Shown in pieces: positions 54,138 through 62,942 of a DNA stretch of 64,000 nt. The DNA is from Herbaspirillum sp. RTI4. Lineage in GTDB: Bacteria > Pseudomonadota > Gammaproteobacteria > Burkholderiales > Burkholderiaceae_D. The notes under the pieces were generated by a model. It was not told the origin of the DNA and did no database searches. It was given only the letters and a program-made list of their open reading frames with translations. The translations under genes were made by a program, and so were the position numbers. The DNA lies in the NCBI RefSeq assembly GCF_034313965.1, contig NZ_JAVIWQ010000002.1, forward strand, positions 2,790,001-2,854,000, written 5' to 3'. The first letter of the stretch is position 1. Each line of letters opens with the position of its first letter.

Positions 54138-55733
54138 TTACGCTGCGGCCAATTGAATCAGCGCCTCCAGTTCTGGCTGTTCAATCAGATGAGACGGATC
54201 GAGCAACTGCACCATCCGTTTTTGTTTTTCCAGATTGGCCATACGCGCCAGCAATTGCGAAGTCGTGCTGGAGAGACGTGGTGCGGCTTCAATGGTGGCT
54301 TTGTGAATTTTCAAGACTTCCAACACCGAATCGACGATGAAGCCGGTGCGCACGCCTTCAATCAGAAAAACCATGATGCGTTGCTGATCGGTGCGCGGCA
54401 AAGGTTCCAGGCCAAGGCGACGACGCAGATCCATGACGGGTAACACGGCACCGCGCAAGTTGATGACGCCTTCGACTTCCGGCGGTGCTTTTGGCACCCG
54501 GGTCAAGGATTCCGACACGCGCACAATTTCCTGCACACTGTCGATTGGAACGCCAAACTCTTCCTTGCCCAGCATGAAAATGACGACCTGTTCTTCGTCC
54601 TCTACGGCGACGTCGCCCAGCGTTTCATTTTCATCAATGTTTTGTTCATCGCTCATGGTGTCTACCGTAGTAAGGGCTTCTTTGATAGCGGCGTGCCGAA
54701 ACATGCTGCCTACCGACAAGATGGAAACCAAGCGCTTGCCACCGTCGAGACGACAGATTTGCGTTATTTCCGACAAGTTGCCTTCGCGGGCGAGCATGCC
54801 TGGCATCAGATCGACTTCAGACAGCGGCACACTGAGTACCTCATTGACGCTGTCCATCACTACACCGACGGAATCCGCCCCCAGTGCCACGACGACGATG
54901 CGGCTGCTTTCATCGACTTCGCGGTTCGGTAAGCCGAACATGCGACGCAGCGATACCAGCGGCAGTAGCCGGTTGCGTAAGGTCATGATTCCCAGAACAT
55001 GCGATTCGGAATGGGGGACCTTCACAATCAGTTCCGGCACTTGCACGATTTCCTGCACATCCGTAATCGCGATGGCATATTCCTGATTGGCCACTTCGAA
55101 GTTCACCAAATGCAGTTCGTCGCTGATTGTTTCTTCCACCGTGGCGTCGGTTTCGGATTGCTCGTGACTATCGTTTATTTGCTTGTCGGAACGGGAACCG
55201 GCATCACTGAATTCCCGCACAATCAACCTGGCGAAATCAAGCACCATAATCATCGGATAGCCGCTGATGTCCTTGAGTACGCCGGAGACCAGGTCAGTGT
55301 TGATATTGGCGCTGATGGATTCAGTGCCTTCGATATGCCGAGGATCAACGCCGACCACACTCACGACGCGGTCCACAACAAAGCCCAGTGATTGCGCACC
55401 TTGGTCGATCACGACGGCGCGCGTGGCATCGTCGTACGCACGCTCGGGGAACCCGAAGATGCGGCTCAGGCTGATGATAGGCAGCAATTTCCCGCGCAGA
55501 TTGGCCAGCCCCTCCAGCGTAGGCGGCGACAAGGGAACGCGGACGATGTCAGGAACACGGATGATTTCCTGAACCGGAGCCATATCCACAGCAAATACCT
55601 CATCGCCAACGATGAAGGTGACAAACTGATGGATATCACTGAAACTCTCTGCCGGAGCGGAATCTGTCTCTTCCAAACTCACGCTCATGCGGCTGTTTTC
55701 GTCCTGCGCATTTTCCAGCTGTTCATCACTCAT
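54138..55733 (-). CDS. Triple-CheW coupling protein
   Basis: 531 residues made of three CheW domains in tandem, at about 35-175, 205-343 and 382-520. Each has the CheW core with its conserved Arg motif (NLRGKLLP, TLRNRLLP, NLRGAVLP), the second with Asn in place of Gly. Acidic linkers join the domains and contain repeated MSDEQ-like starts. Ordinary CheW has one domain of about 160 residues. A triple coupling protein should give a different array geometry when it bridges CheA to receptors. It is next to a receptor that itself has two signalling tips. Confidence 0.93.
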   Translation of the reverse strand: MSDEQLENAQDENSRMSVSLEETDSAPAESFSDIHQFVTFIVGDEVFAVDMAPVQEIIRVPDIVRVPLSPPTLEGLANLRGKLLPIISLSRIFGFPERAYDDATRAVVIDQGAQSLGFVVDRVVSVVGVDPRHIEGTESISANINTDLVSGVLKDISGYPMIMVLDFARLIVREFSDAGSRSDKQINDSHEQSETDATVEETISDELHLVNFEVANQEYAIAITDVQEIVQVPELIVKVPHSESHVLGIMTLRNRLLPLVSLRRMFGLPNREVDESSRIVVVALGADSVGVVMDSVNEVLSVPLSEVDLMPGMLAREGNLSEITQICRLDGGKRLVSILSVGSMFRHAAIKEALTTVDTMSDEQNIDENETLGDVAVEDEEQVVIFMLGKEEFGVPIDSVQEIVRVSESLTRVPKAPPEVEGVINLRGAVLPVMDLRRRLGLEPLPRTDQQRIMVFLIEGVRTGFIVDSVLEVLKIHKATIEAAPRLSSTTSQLLARMANLEKQKRMVQLLDPSHLIEQPELEALIQLAAA

Positions 55734-55763
55734 GGCAGTCTCCTGGTGTCACAGATGGGAACA

Positions 55764-57692
55764 TCAAGCGCTTTGCAATTCATCGGCCAGAGAGGCGATT
55801 TCCTCAACGGCTGCAGAGAGTTGTTCCGCACCTTTGGACTGTTGCTGCGCCACAGTCGCAGCTTCGTTTGCCAGCTTGTCAGCCAGTTGCGCGGCAGCCG
55901 AGATTTGATCGACGCCGGTTTTGACTTGCGTAATGGCAGAGGCGATTTCATTGGCAGCGCCCAGAATTTCACGGGTGCCGGTATCGACCGCGGCAATATC
56001 GGTTTCGATGGCGACCAGACTGGACGTAATGGTTTTGGCTTTTTCTGCTGCGCCTGACGCGGTGGCCATTATTTCATCCAGGTCGCGGCCAACGATGCCG
56101 ATCTGATCTTGCACGGCGCTGACCAGGTCTTTGATGCGGTCGGCATTTTCTGCGGAATCTTCGGCCAGATTGCGAATGTCGGTAGCGACCACGACAAAGC
56201 CCTTGCCGAATTCGCCGGCGCGCGCGGCTTCAATGGAGCCGTTGACGGCCAGCATGTTGGTTTGTATTGATACGGTGGTGATGGCGTCGACAATTTTGTC
56301 GATCCGGCGCGATACCAGCTCCAGTGCCTTGATTTGCTTGAGGCTGACGCGCGAGGCATCCACGGAAGAAGAAATGCCTTCGATCAGGCCGTCAATGCTG
56401 GTTTTATTGACATCCAGCAGGGCTTTAATCGCAATCACTTTTTCACCGCTGGCCTTGCCGCGCATCTGAGCAACTTCAACGCCCTTTTCAATTTGAGAAA
56501 TAGCCGCTGCCACTTCTTCGGTTCCTGCCGACTGCACTTGTGCGCCCTTGAGTATCTGATCGATAGCGGACATGATCTGCGCGCCGGAACGGCTGATTTC
56601 CTGAACCGCGGAGGACAACTGTTCTGCTGCTGAAGCCACTTCTTCGGCGCTCTTTGCCACGTCGGTGGAATTTTTTAAATCTTCTGCCAGTTCGGCCAGA
56701 CTTTGCGCGGATTGTTCGCACTCGGCCAGTGCCTGACTTTGTTGAGCGACCGTCTTGGCGGACTCTTCGGCGGCAGCGGATTGTTCTTCTGCTGCGGCGG
56801 CAATGTCTTCCGATCCCTTCAGCGATTGTTTCGCGGCATTCGTTGATTGCAATGCACCAGTAGCGATTTCACGAACGCCGCCGACGATTTCTATCGCGTC
56901 AATACGAATCTGTTCCAGTTGCGTGGTGATGCGCTTGCCGTTTTCCACTTCGCTTAACACGCGTTCGACCGACGAACCCATACCTTCTGCGATGCCTTTG
57001 ACTTCCAGTTGAATTTGCCCCACCAGTTCCTGAATCTGTTTGGCACTTTTTTCTGATGTTTCTGCCAGTGTGCGTACTTCGTCCGCGACAACAGCAAATC
57101 CCTTGCCATGACGGCCTGCGCGCGCAGCTTCAATCGCGGCATTCAGCGCCAGCAGATTGGTTTGGTCGGCAATGCGTGCGACTGCTTTGACGATATCGCC
57201 AATGTCGGCGGCTTGTTTTTCCAGCTCGGTCACCATGGTGACGGAAGCGCCCTGACGTTCTGCCGCGACGCTGATGTTGGCAATGAGCGTGGTGACTTCG
57301 GTGTTGATCTGGGAAACCAGAATCATGACGGCTTCTGCTTTGGTCTGACTGATATCTGCGTTCTGCAACTGGCGGGCGATCGCGCCTTCGACTTGCTTGA
57401 GCGCTGCCAGCGATTCCTGAGCGGCACCAGAAGCTTCTTCCGCGCCCGACGCAATTTGACCCGATGAACGATTCAGAACTTCTGCTGCGGAAGATGCCTC
57501 ATTGATTCCCGAGGAAAGTTCGCTGGTCGCTGCGGCAATGCGCTCAGCCGCCTGCTGTTGCTTGGCCATGGTGCGCGCCTTGCGACGCTGGGCTTCTGCA
57601 TCACGGATGGAACCGGCGGCATTGGCGTTGGATTTGACGTTTTCCGAACTGGAAGCCGCGTTTGAATGGGAAAACTTTTTTACAAGGGCCAT
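55764..57692 (-). CDS. Soluble chemoreceptor with two signalling tips
   Basis: 642 residues from the ATG at 57692 (RBS GGAG; the extension to 57809 has none). No membrane helix. Two complete MCP-like tips, [21 protein letters not shown] (about 177-197) and [21 protein letters not shown] (about 477-497), lie exactly 300 residues apart. Each sits in a long Ala/Glu/Gln coiled coil. No recognisable sensor domain, PAS or HAMP is present. It looks like an internal duplication of a cytosolic receptor. As first gene of the che cluster it is probably the dedicated receptor; its signal must reach it through a partner or through the coiled coil itself. Confidence 0.9.
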   Translation of the reverse strand: MALVKKFSHSNAASSSENVKSNANAAGSIRDAEAQRRKARTMAKQQQAAERIAAATSELSSGINEASSAAEVLNRSSGQIASGAEEASGAAQESLAALKQVEGAIARQLQNADISQTKAEAVMILVSQINTEVTTLIANISVAAERQGASVTMVTELEKQAADIGDIVKAVARIADQTNLLALNAAIEAARAGRHGKGFAVVADEVRTLAETSEKSAKQIQELVGQIQLEVKGIAEGMGSSVERVLSEVENGKRITTQLEQIRIDAIEIVGGVREIATGALQSTNAAKQSLKGSEDIAAAAEEQSAAAEESAKTVAQQSQALAECEQSAQSLAELAEDLKNSTDVAKSAEEVASAAEQLSSAVQEISRSGAQIMSAIDQILKGAQVQSAGTEEVAAAISQIEKGVEVAQMRGKASGEKVIAIKALLDVNKTSIDGLIEGISSSVDASRVSLKQIKALELVSRRIDKIVDAITTVSIQTNMLAVNGSIEAARAGEFGKGFVVVATDIRNLAEDSAENADRIKDLVSAVQDQIGIVGRDLDEIMATASGAAEKAKTITSSLVAIETDIAAVDTGTREILGAANEIASAITQVKTGVDQISAAAQLADKLANEAATVAQQQSKGAEQLSAAVEEIASLADELQSA

Positions 57693-58311
57693 GATGGACT
57701 CCAGTTGTTGTGCTTTATCGATCAAATCCGCCAGATTTATTTGCCTGACGGGATACGCCTGCCAAAAACACCGCCGCAGTCTAATTTCCTGTAATTCGGC
57801 AAAAATCAATGGTGCGAGCGAACAATAACAGCAAAAACAGCAAATAAGTAATTTAATTGTTTAAATTAAATATTTAAATTAAATATTGTTATTTGCCATA
57901 ATTGATGGTCGGATAAAGTTTTCGCGACCACCTGACTCCCGGATTTACGTTTGGGATCATGGCGGGACTGTCTTTCCCGCTAAAAATCGACACTGGCGCG
58001 AATATGGGAATGATTCGCGAGCGCCCCATCCTCGAGATTTAAGGTCACATCAAAATTGAAAAGCGAATGCGGAATGAAAATCGCGAAATTACAAACCAAA
58101 CTACAAAACGACCAATGACGAAGCGGATTAGAAGGAGATTGACTTGACGGAGGTGATAGATTGGACTTGATCATGCGGACCAGCTGCAGCAGATAATTGA
58201 ACTGCACTGAGATTGCAAAACTTGTAAATGGTCAGCAATCTACGCATGAAGGGCCATAGAACCGCTCGGTCCGATTTCTTTTTCCCGTGAATTCGCTTGC
58301 TGGCCATCCCT
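57693..58311. other. Non-coding upstream region of the chemosensory cluster
   Basis: 619 bases before the octanucleotide repeat, with no convincing gene. A 75-codon minus-strand frame (57980-58207) has no domain or RBS. It contains the AT-rich tandem repeat at 57860. It presumably holds the che promoter, but I see no unambiguous -35/-10 or -24/-12 site. Confidence 0.5.
57860..57885. repeat. 13-bp AT-only tandem repeat
   Basis: TTTAAATTAAATA occurs twice in direct succession (57860-57872, 57873-57885), about 170 bases upstream of the soluble chemoreceptor start codon. Every base is A or T, so the DNA should be curved and easily melted. Confidence 0.8.
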
Positions 58312-58431
58312 TTTGAGGGTTTGAGGGTTTGAGAGTTTGAGGGTTTGAGGGTTTGAGGGTTTGAGGGTTTGAGGGTTTGAGGGTTTGAGGGTTTGAGGGG
58401 TTGAGGGGTTGAGGGGTTGAGGGGTTGAGGG
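58312..58431. repeat. Octanucleotide G-rich tandem repeat, 15 units (G-quadruplex type)
   Basis: Eleven TTTGAGGG units (one is TTTGAGAG) are followed by four GTTGAGGG units, 120 bases without interruption. Regular GGG runs at 8-base spacing on the plus strand meet the usual G3-N5 quadruplex pattern. It is not in a coding frame. It lies 110 bases upstream of tRNA-Arg. Confidence 0.95.
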
Positions 58432-58540
58432 GTTAAAACCAGCTCCGCCGCACTCGCATGGCCTTAATCGATATAAATATGTTTAATCTTCAACATATCG
58501 CTTCCATTCCTGGCGGAAGCAGACTATAATTTTGTCTTTC

Positions 58541-58617
58541 GCGGCTGTAGCTCAGCTGGATAGAGTACTTGGCTACGAACCAAGGGGTCGTGGGTTCGAT
58601 TCCTGCCAGCCGCACCA
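58541..58617 (+). tRNA. tRNA-Arg(ACG)
   Basis: 77 bases with acceptor stem GCGGCTG/CAGCCGC, encoded CCA, D-arm GCTCAGCTGGATAGAGT, anticodon stem-loop CTTGGCTACGAACCAAG (anticodon ACG, read as ICG) and T-arm GTGGGTTCGATTCCTGC. A perfect TATAAT (58525-58530) lies 11 bases upstream. A terminator follows at 58624. Confidence 0.97.
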
Positions 58618-58623
58618 GACGTT

Positions 58624-58658
58624 AAGGGGTCCATCGCAAGATGGGCCCCTTTGTCTTT
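58624..58658 (+). terminator. Intrinsic terminator of tRNA-Arg
   Basis: AAGGGGTCCATC and GATGGGCCCCTT pair around a GCAA tetraloop and are followed by a T-rich run (TTGTCTTTT). Confidence 0.88.
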
Positions 58659-58735
58659 TGGTAATGCGAAAAAATTGACTGACACAAGTTTTACTGCCGC
58701 CTTAACCGGGGCATGGGTATTTCAAATGATTGATT

Positions 58736-58771
58736 AACGGGTTTGCGTTCTGTACGCCAGCCCGTTTTTTT
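58736..58771 (+). terminator. Second intrinsic terminator-like hairpin
   Basis: AACGGG and CCCGTT close a stem with an inner GCGT/ACGC, followed by seven T. No gene ends here; it may back up the tRNA terminator or end an unseen small RNA. Confidence 0.65.
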
Positions 58772-58842
58772 ACGCCTGCATTTTGCACGCATCCCGGCTG
58801 GCAGCTATTTGCTCATGACACTCATCACACTCACGATGCGCC

Positions 58843-58888
58843 ATAAACAAAACAGGGCGACATGCGCCGATATGCGCTTGTCGCCCTG
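58843..58888 (-). terminator. Intrinsic terminator of the HU gene
   Basis: Perfect 10-bp arms CAGGGCGACA (58853-58862) and TGTCGCCCTG (58879-58888), with inner GCGC/GCGC pairing. On the minus strand TTTTGTTTA follows. It lies 77 bases beyond the HU stop. Confidence 0.88.
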
Positions 58889-58965
58889 TCTCTTAACGTA
58901 GCCATTACCAGCAACGGCTTGCCGTCATCATCGTGCATGGCTTTGCCGCCATACGCGATGAGAAA

Positions 58966-59268
58966 TTACTTACCTGCTCTGCGCTTTGCGGCTTTTGGGT
59001 CCACTGCATCTTTGAAGCCGGCGCCTGCCACGAACTTCGGAACTTTTGCTGCCGGGATCTTGATCTTCGCGCCGGTGCTAGGGTTGAAGCCGGAACGCGC
59101 TGCGCGGCCCACTTGCTTGAAAGTGCCAAAACCAACAATACCAACAGTGCCGCCCTTCTTAACCGTCGCCACAATCGTCTCCGTAACGGTCGCAATAATT
59201 CTGGCCGCTTCAGCCTTCGACAAGTCGTGTTTTTCTGAGATTACTTCGGCGAGTTCTAAACGATTCAT
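58966..59268 (-). CDS. HU-family DNA-binding protein
   Basis: 100 residues. The HU fold: MNRLELAEVISEKHDLSKAEA..., GFGTFKQVGRAARSGFNPSTG (the DNA-embracing beta arm with RxxRxGxNPxTG) and KIPAAKVPKFVAGAGFKDAV. A basic Ala/Lys/Arg tail follows (DPKAAKRRAGK), slightly longer than E. coli HU (90). A nucleoid architectural protein. GAAGG lies before the ATG. Monocistronic, with a strong terminator. Confidence 0.95.
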   Translation of the reverse strand: MNRLELAEVISEKHDLSKAEAARIIATVTETIVATVKKGGTVGIVGFGTFKQVGRAARSGFNPSTGAKIKIPAAKVPKFVAGAGFKDAVDPKAAKRRAGK

Positions 59269-59574
59269 TGAATACCTTCAAAGATGAGATAAATACTTCG
59301 GAAATGGTTTGATGCACAGCATGCGATGCCGACACAGATTTTGGCGCATCTGGTCGTTTGAGGCAAGCAGAGAGCCTGTTTCATCCACCCTAAAATGTGA
59401 ATTTTTTAGTGCATCTGAGAAATATCTGATTAATCTATTGCTTAATACCGTATCAAAGCGGTAGTGATCTGCCCCTCCAGCTCGAATACCGCATCATCTC
59501 TGATCTTGAATTTACGGCGCTCACCACGCTTTATTCGACATTTCATCAAAGAAATCCACACTGAAAAATTCATT
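59269..59574. other. 306-base AT-rich stretch between HU and the DUF3761 gene
   Basis: It presumably holds the HU promoter and the end of the DUF3761 transcript. No convincing gene or repeat is seen. A frame of 111 codons on the minus strand (59442-59777) overlaps the DUF3761 gene in another register and has no domain. Confidence 0.45.
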
Positions 59575-59850
59575 TCATGGCAACCACTGCGCCACTCCGT
59601 GATGCCCTGAACAGGTGCCGCTGTGATGCTTACTAAAGCTGTAACTGCCATCCCGACATTGCGCGCTCGCACCAACCGGCACCTTGCCGTCAGTACTATT
59701 AGAAGGAGAGTGAACACTCTGCCCGCTTTTATTGATGTAATGGCCATGAGAAGAAAGTTGCCCTTCGTCAGGTTCACTACTACCTACTGCATGAGAAAGG
59801 ACCGGGAAACACAACAACAGGAAGAGGAATCCAGCGAGGAGATTTTTCAT
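59575..59850 (-). CDS. Small secreted DUF3761-family protein
   Basis: 91 residues. Signal peptide at about 1-21 (LLAGFLFLLLCFPVLSHA). The mature part has GHYINKSGQSVHSP and AQCRDGSYSFSKHHSGTCSGHHGV. Two Cys and several His suggest a disulfide-bonded periplasmic or cell-wall-associated protein. The DUF3761 pattern (HYxNxxGxxVHxPxxS ... ARCxDGxYSFSxHRxGTCSHHGGV) is matched. Function unknown. Confidence 0.82.
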   Translation of the reverse strand: MKNLLAGFLFLLLCFPVLSHAVGSSEPDEGQLSSHGHYINKSGQSVHSPSNSTDGKVPVGASAQCRDGSYSFSKHHSGTCSGHHGVAQWLP

Positions 59851-59973
59851 TATTCACTTTTATTATTGATGTACCGAAAATAGCCCGCAATCCAGTCCCC
59901 TTGCGAAGTTTCTACCCTATCCACCGTTTACCGCTAAAGCCAAACACCCACCGGCCAGCACAAGCACCCTGCC

Positions 59974-61395
59974 CTACTTCGCCAACTTCGCAGCGTGAAT
60001 AAAGCGATACACCAGCACCCACGCACCCGCATATGCGGCAGCAATTGCTCCGAATGCCAGCGGCAATCGCCCGTTCCATTCCGGCTGCATGTGCAGAATC
60101 GTCCCCATCAACGCCACCCCAACCAACGCGCCGATCTGCCGATTGGCATTGAGTGCCGCTGCCGCACTATTGGCGTGAGCACGTCCGGCAACTTGCATCA
60201 CCGTAGTCGTCATGGCCGGAATCGCCGTACCGACGGCCAGATTCATGAGCACTGCACCGACTACCAGCATCCAGTAAGGCGTATCGGTCTTTACGAATGA
60301 CAAACCAAGCGCCATCACGACAGCCACGGATAAACCAGCCAACATCGGCACCCGCATACCTAGTCGCGCCGACACACGCCCCGAATACAAATTACCAAAA
60401 GTAAACGCCGCCATCATTGGCAGCAACTGCAAACCGGCGGTCAAGGCATCGGCTCCGCGCGCCTGCGTGAGATACAGACTAAGCAGGAACAATTGGCCGA
60501 ACACCGCAAAGTTAATCAGAAAGCCGGTGCCGTTCGCCGCGGCAAAACTGGAAGTCGCAAATAAATCGCGCGGTAACAAAGGATGGGAACCGCTGCGTTC
60601 ACGATGCAGCAATGAGGCCAGCGACACGACCGTCAATGCCACCGATGCCAGAACCGGCACCGACAACCACCCCAGCACCGGCCCTTCGATCAACACAAAA
60701 CTCAAGCCAGACAACATCAGCATGCCCATGCCATGACTCAACAGCGACAAGGGCCTCGGCCGCGGCGGCGGTGCCACGATCAGCAAACGGACCAGCACAA
60801 TACCCAACACGCCCAGCGGCACATTAATCCAAAACACGCTACGCCAGCCGAAGGCATGCACCAGTATTCCGCCCACCAGCGGTCCAATTGCCGACGAAGC
60901 TCCGACCAGCGCCGACCAGATACCCAACATGCGCGCCCGAACACGGGCATCTTCGTAAGTATGTGTCAGCAGGCTGAGCGAACTCGGCATGAATAAAGCA
61001 GCGCCAGCACCCTGTAGCAAACGCGCCGCAATCAAAAAATTACCGCCGGGCGCCAAGCCACAAAGAATCGATCCGATCAGGAAAACAGCCAGTCCTGCCT
61101 GATAAGCGGTCCTGGCACCGAACTGATCGGCCAATGCTCCGCCGGCGAGCAACAAAGCCGCAAAGGTCAGGGTATAGCCGTCCACCACCCAGACCAAGCC
61201 GCTCAGCGGAACTGATAAATCGAGGGCAATATCGGACAGCGCCACATTGACAGCGGTGACGTCAATCATGGCCATCACAAAGCCGATGGCCAGCGTCAGA
61301 ATAATCAGGCTGTCACTGCGAGGTGCGGATGGGAGGGAGGAATGCGGTGAAGCGGAGGGCATGGGGATATTTTCTTGTGATGAATCAGGCGACAT
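59974..61395 (-). CDS. MFS drug exporter of the DHA2 (EmrB/QacA) family
   Basis: 473 residues from the ATG at 61395; an internal ATG at 61362 is also possible, as neither has a clear RBS. Fourteen membrane helices. Seen: FVMAMIDVTAVNVALSDIALDL (DHA2 helix 1), GLVWVVDGYTLTFAALLLAGGALAD (motif A area) and LLQGAGAALFMPSSLSLL in helix 4/5. Probably a proton-driven exporter of hydrophobic or cationic compounds. No emrA partner or regulator is adjacent. Confidence 0.88.
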   Translation of the reverse strand: MSPDSSQENIPMPSASPHSSLPSAPRSDSLIILTLAIGFVMAMIDVTAVNVALSDIALDLSVPLSGLVWVVDGYTLTFAALLLAGGALADQFGARTAYQAGLAVFLIGSILCGLAPGGNFLIAARLLQGAGAALFMPSSLSLLTHTYEDARVRARMLGIWSALVGASSAIGPLVGGILVHAFGWRSVFWINVPLGVLGIVLVRLLIVAPPPRPRPLSLLSHGMGMLMLSGLSFVLIEGPVLGWLSVPVLASVALTVVSLASLLHRERSGSHPLLPRDLFATSSFAAANGTGFLINFAVFGQLFLLSLYLTQARGADALTAGLQLLPMMAAFTFGNLYSGRVSARLGMRVPMLAGLSVAVVMALGLSFVKTDTPYWMLVVGAVLMNLAVGTAIPAMTTTVMQVAGRAHANSAAAALNANRQIGALVGVALMGTILHMQPEWNGRLPLAFGAIAAAYAGAWVLVYRFIHAAKLAK

Positions 61396-61500
61396 TATGG
61401 AGGTATTCAAGGCCAGATGAATTTGGAACGGTAAAAGTACCGCTGCGCTGTCGTCATGCCTTCCTGCCCTCCATACCAAGTGATCAGGCCTTGCATTCGA

Positions 61501-61526
61501 GGTCGCACTATTAGGTCGCACTATTA
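61501..61526. repeat. 13-bp tandem duplication
   Basis: GGTCGCACTATTA occurs twice in succession (61501-61513, 61514-61526), in the gap between the MFS gene and the binding-protein terminator. Confidence 0.75.
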
Positions 61527-61535
61527 ATAGAGACG

Positions 61536-61565
61536 AAAAAAAACCGAACGCAGCAACGCGTCCGG
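61536..61565 (-). terminator. Intrinsic terminator of the binding-protein gene at 61588
   Basis: CCGGACGC-GTTGCT-GCGTTCGG on the minus strand (one mismatch), followed by eight T. Confidence 0.9.
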
Positions 61566-61587
61566 CCTTGATCCATTAGCGAGGTAT

Positions 61588-62820
61588 TTATTTCTTGATG
61601 AACGAGCACTTCGAATCGGCCAGTTTGGTAAACGCTTCTTCACCCGGAATCGTCGCTACCGTCTTGAGGTAATCCCACGGCTTCTTCGACTCTGCCGGCG
61701 TCTTCACCTGCATCAGGTACATATCGTGGATGTAGCGACCATCCTGACGGATATAACCCTTGGCGTAGAAATCGTCGAGTTTCATTTTCTTCAGCTCGGC
61801 CATAACTTTATCGGCATCATCGCTGCCGATGGTTTTCACTGCTTTGAGGTAATTGAAAGTGGCTGAATAATCGGCGGCCTGATGCGTGCTCGGCATTTTC
61901 TTCATTTTTAGAAAGAAACGGTTGGCGAATTTACGCGAGGCTTCATTTTTATCCCAGTACCAGCTGTCGGTCATCAACAGCCCCTGCGACACCGTCAGCC
62001 CAAGTCCGTGAATATCGTTGATCGTCATCAGCAAACCGGCCAGCTTCATGGTTTTAGTAATCCCAAAATCATGTGCCGCCTTGATCGAATTGATCGTATC
62101 CGAACCGGCGTTCGCCAGACCCAGTACTTGCGCCTTAGAAGCCTGCGCTTGCAGCAAATAAGACGACATATCGTTGGCACTGGCCGGATGCTTGACCGAT
62201 CCCAGCACCGTACCGCCGCTGGCTTTCACGACTTCGGCGGTGTCCTGAAACAAGGAAGCGCCGAACGCATAATCGGCCACGATGAAATACCAGCTCTTGC
62301 CGCCCTGCGCCACAATCGCTGAGCCGGTTCCCTTGGCCAGCGCCACGGTGTCGTATTCATAGTGGATGGTATAGGGTGTGCAGTCTTCATTGGTGAAGCG
62401 AGCGCTGGCACCGGCCACATTGATGTAAACCCGTTTCTTGTCGAGCGCGACCTTGTTCATGGCCAGCCCGGCAGCGGAATTGACACCACCGATGAGCATC
62501 TTCAGATTTTGCAGGTCTATCCATTCGCGGGCTCTGGTGGCGGCGGTATCGGCCTTGTTTTGATGGTCGGCCGACAAGACTTCAATTTTTTTGCCAAGAA
62601 CGCTGCCGCCGAAATCTTCCACCGCCATCCTGATCGCTTCGGTACCACCGGGGCCGTCGGTGTCCGCGTACGGTCCTGACATATCGGTGATGAAACCGAT
62701 GCGGAATGGCTCGCTCGGCGACTGCGCCTGCGCCGGGCCGGACAGCAGACACAAAGTGGCTGCCGCAAGGGCAAAGGAAGTCAGAGTGCTACGCAAGGCA
62801 GGATGAAGCGGCTGGTTCAT
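61588..62820 (-). CDS. ABC transporter substrate-binding protein, Liv type, orphan
   Basis: 410 residues. Signal peptide of about 32 residues (LTSFALAAATLCLLSGPAQAQS). The mature part begins PFRIGFITDMSGPYADTDGPGG and ends KCSFIKK with a single Cys near the end. Clear paralogue of 3612-4859 (matching ADYAFG, HP(A/L)xANDxSSxLLQAQASKA and IRxDGRxxHDMYL). No permease or ATPase is nearby. It follows the degradative HMG-CoA reductase gene by 122 bases in the same direction, which suggests a substrate such as mevalonate or another small hydroxy acid; inference only. Confidence 0.87.
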   Translation of the reverse strand: MNQPLHPALRSTLTSFALAAATLCLLSGPAQAQSPSEPFRIGFITDMSGPYADTDGPGGTEAIRMAVEDFGGSVLGKKIEVLSADHQNKADTAATRAREWIDLQNLKMLIGGVNSAAGLAMNKVALDKKRVYINVAGASARFTNEDCTPYTIHYEYDTVALAKGTGSAIVAQGGKSWYFIVADYAFGASLFQDTAEVVKASGGTVLGSVKHPASANDMSSYLLQAQASKAQVLGLANAGSDTINSIKAAHDFGITKTMKLAGLLMTINDIHGLGLTVSQGLLMTDSWYWDKNEASRKFANRFFLKMKKMPSTHQAADYSATFNYLKAVKTIGSDDADKVMAELKKMKLDDFYAKGYIRQDGRYIHDMYLMQVKTPAESKKPWDYLKTVATIPGEEAFTKLADSKCSFIKK

Positions 62821-62882
62821 GTGTTATCTCCTTTGGGCGGGCGATCTGGTCGCCCCTTATTATTGAATGGTCCATCTCTTGA

Positions 62883-62942
62883 TTCATACGGGACTGCTTC
62901 ATACAGGATTGCTTCATGCAGGACTACTTCATGCAGGACTAC
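62883..62942. repeat. 15-bp tandem repeat, four units
   Basis: Units TTCATACGGGACTGC, TTCATACAGGATTGC and twice TTCATGCAGGACTAC run without a gap and end exactly at the HMG-CoA reductase stop codon (62943). They lie in the gap before the binding-protein gene. Confidence 0.9.

Larger units (their letters stand above)
58659..58965. other. 307-base stretch between tRNA-Arg terminator and the HU gene
   Basis: No gene seen. It holds two further hairpins, at 58736-58771 (plus-strand T-tail) and 58843-58888 (HU terminator). Confidence 0.6.

Noticed and set aside
57980..58207. 75-codon minus-strand frame upstream of the che cluster
   Set aside because: No RBS or domain; composition like the surrounding non-coding DNA.
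58312..58431. CRISPR array
   Set aside because: Units are contiguous 8-mers without spacers; it is a simple tandem repeat.
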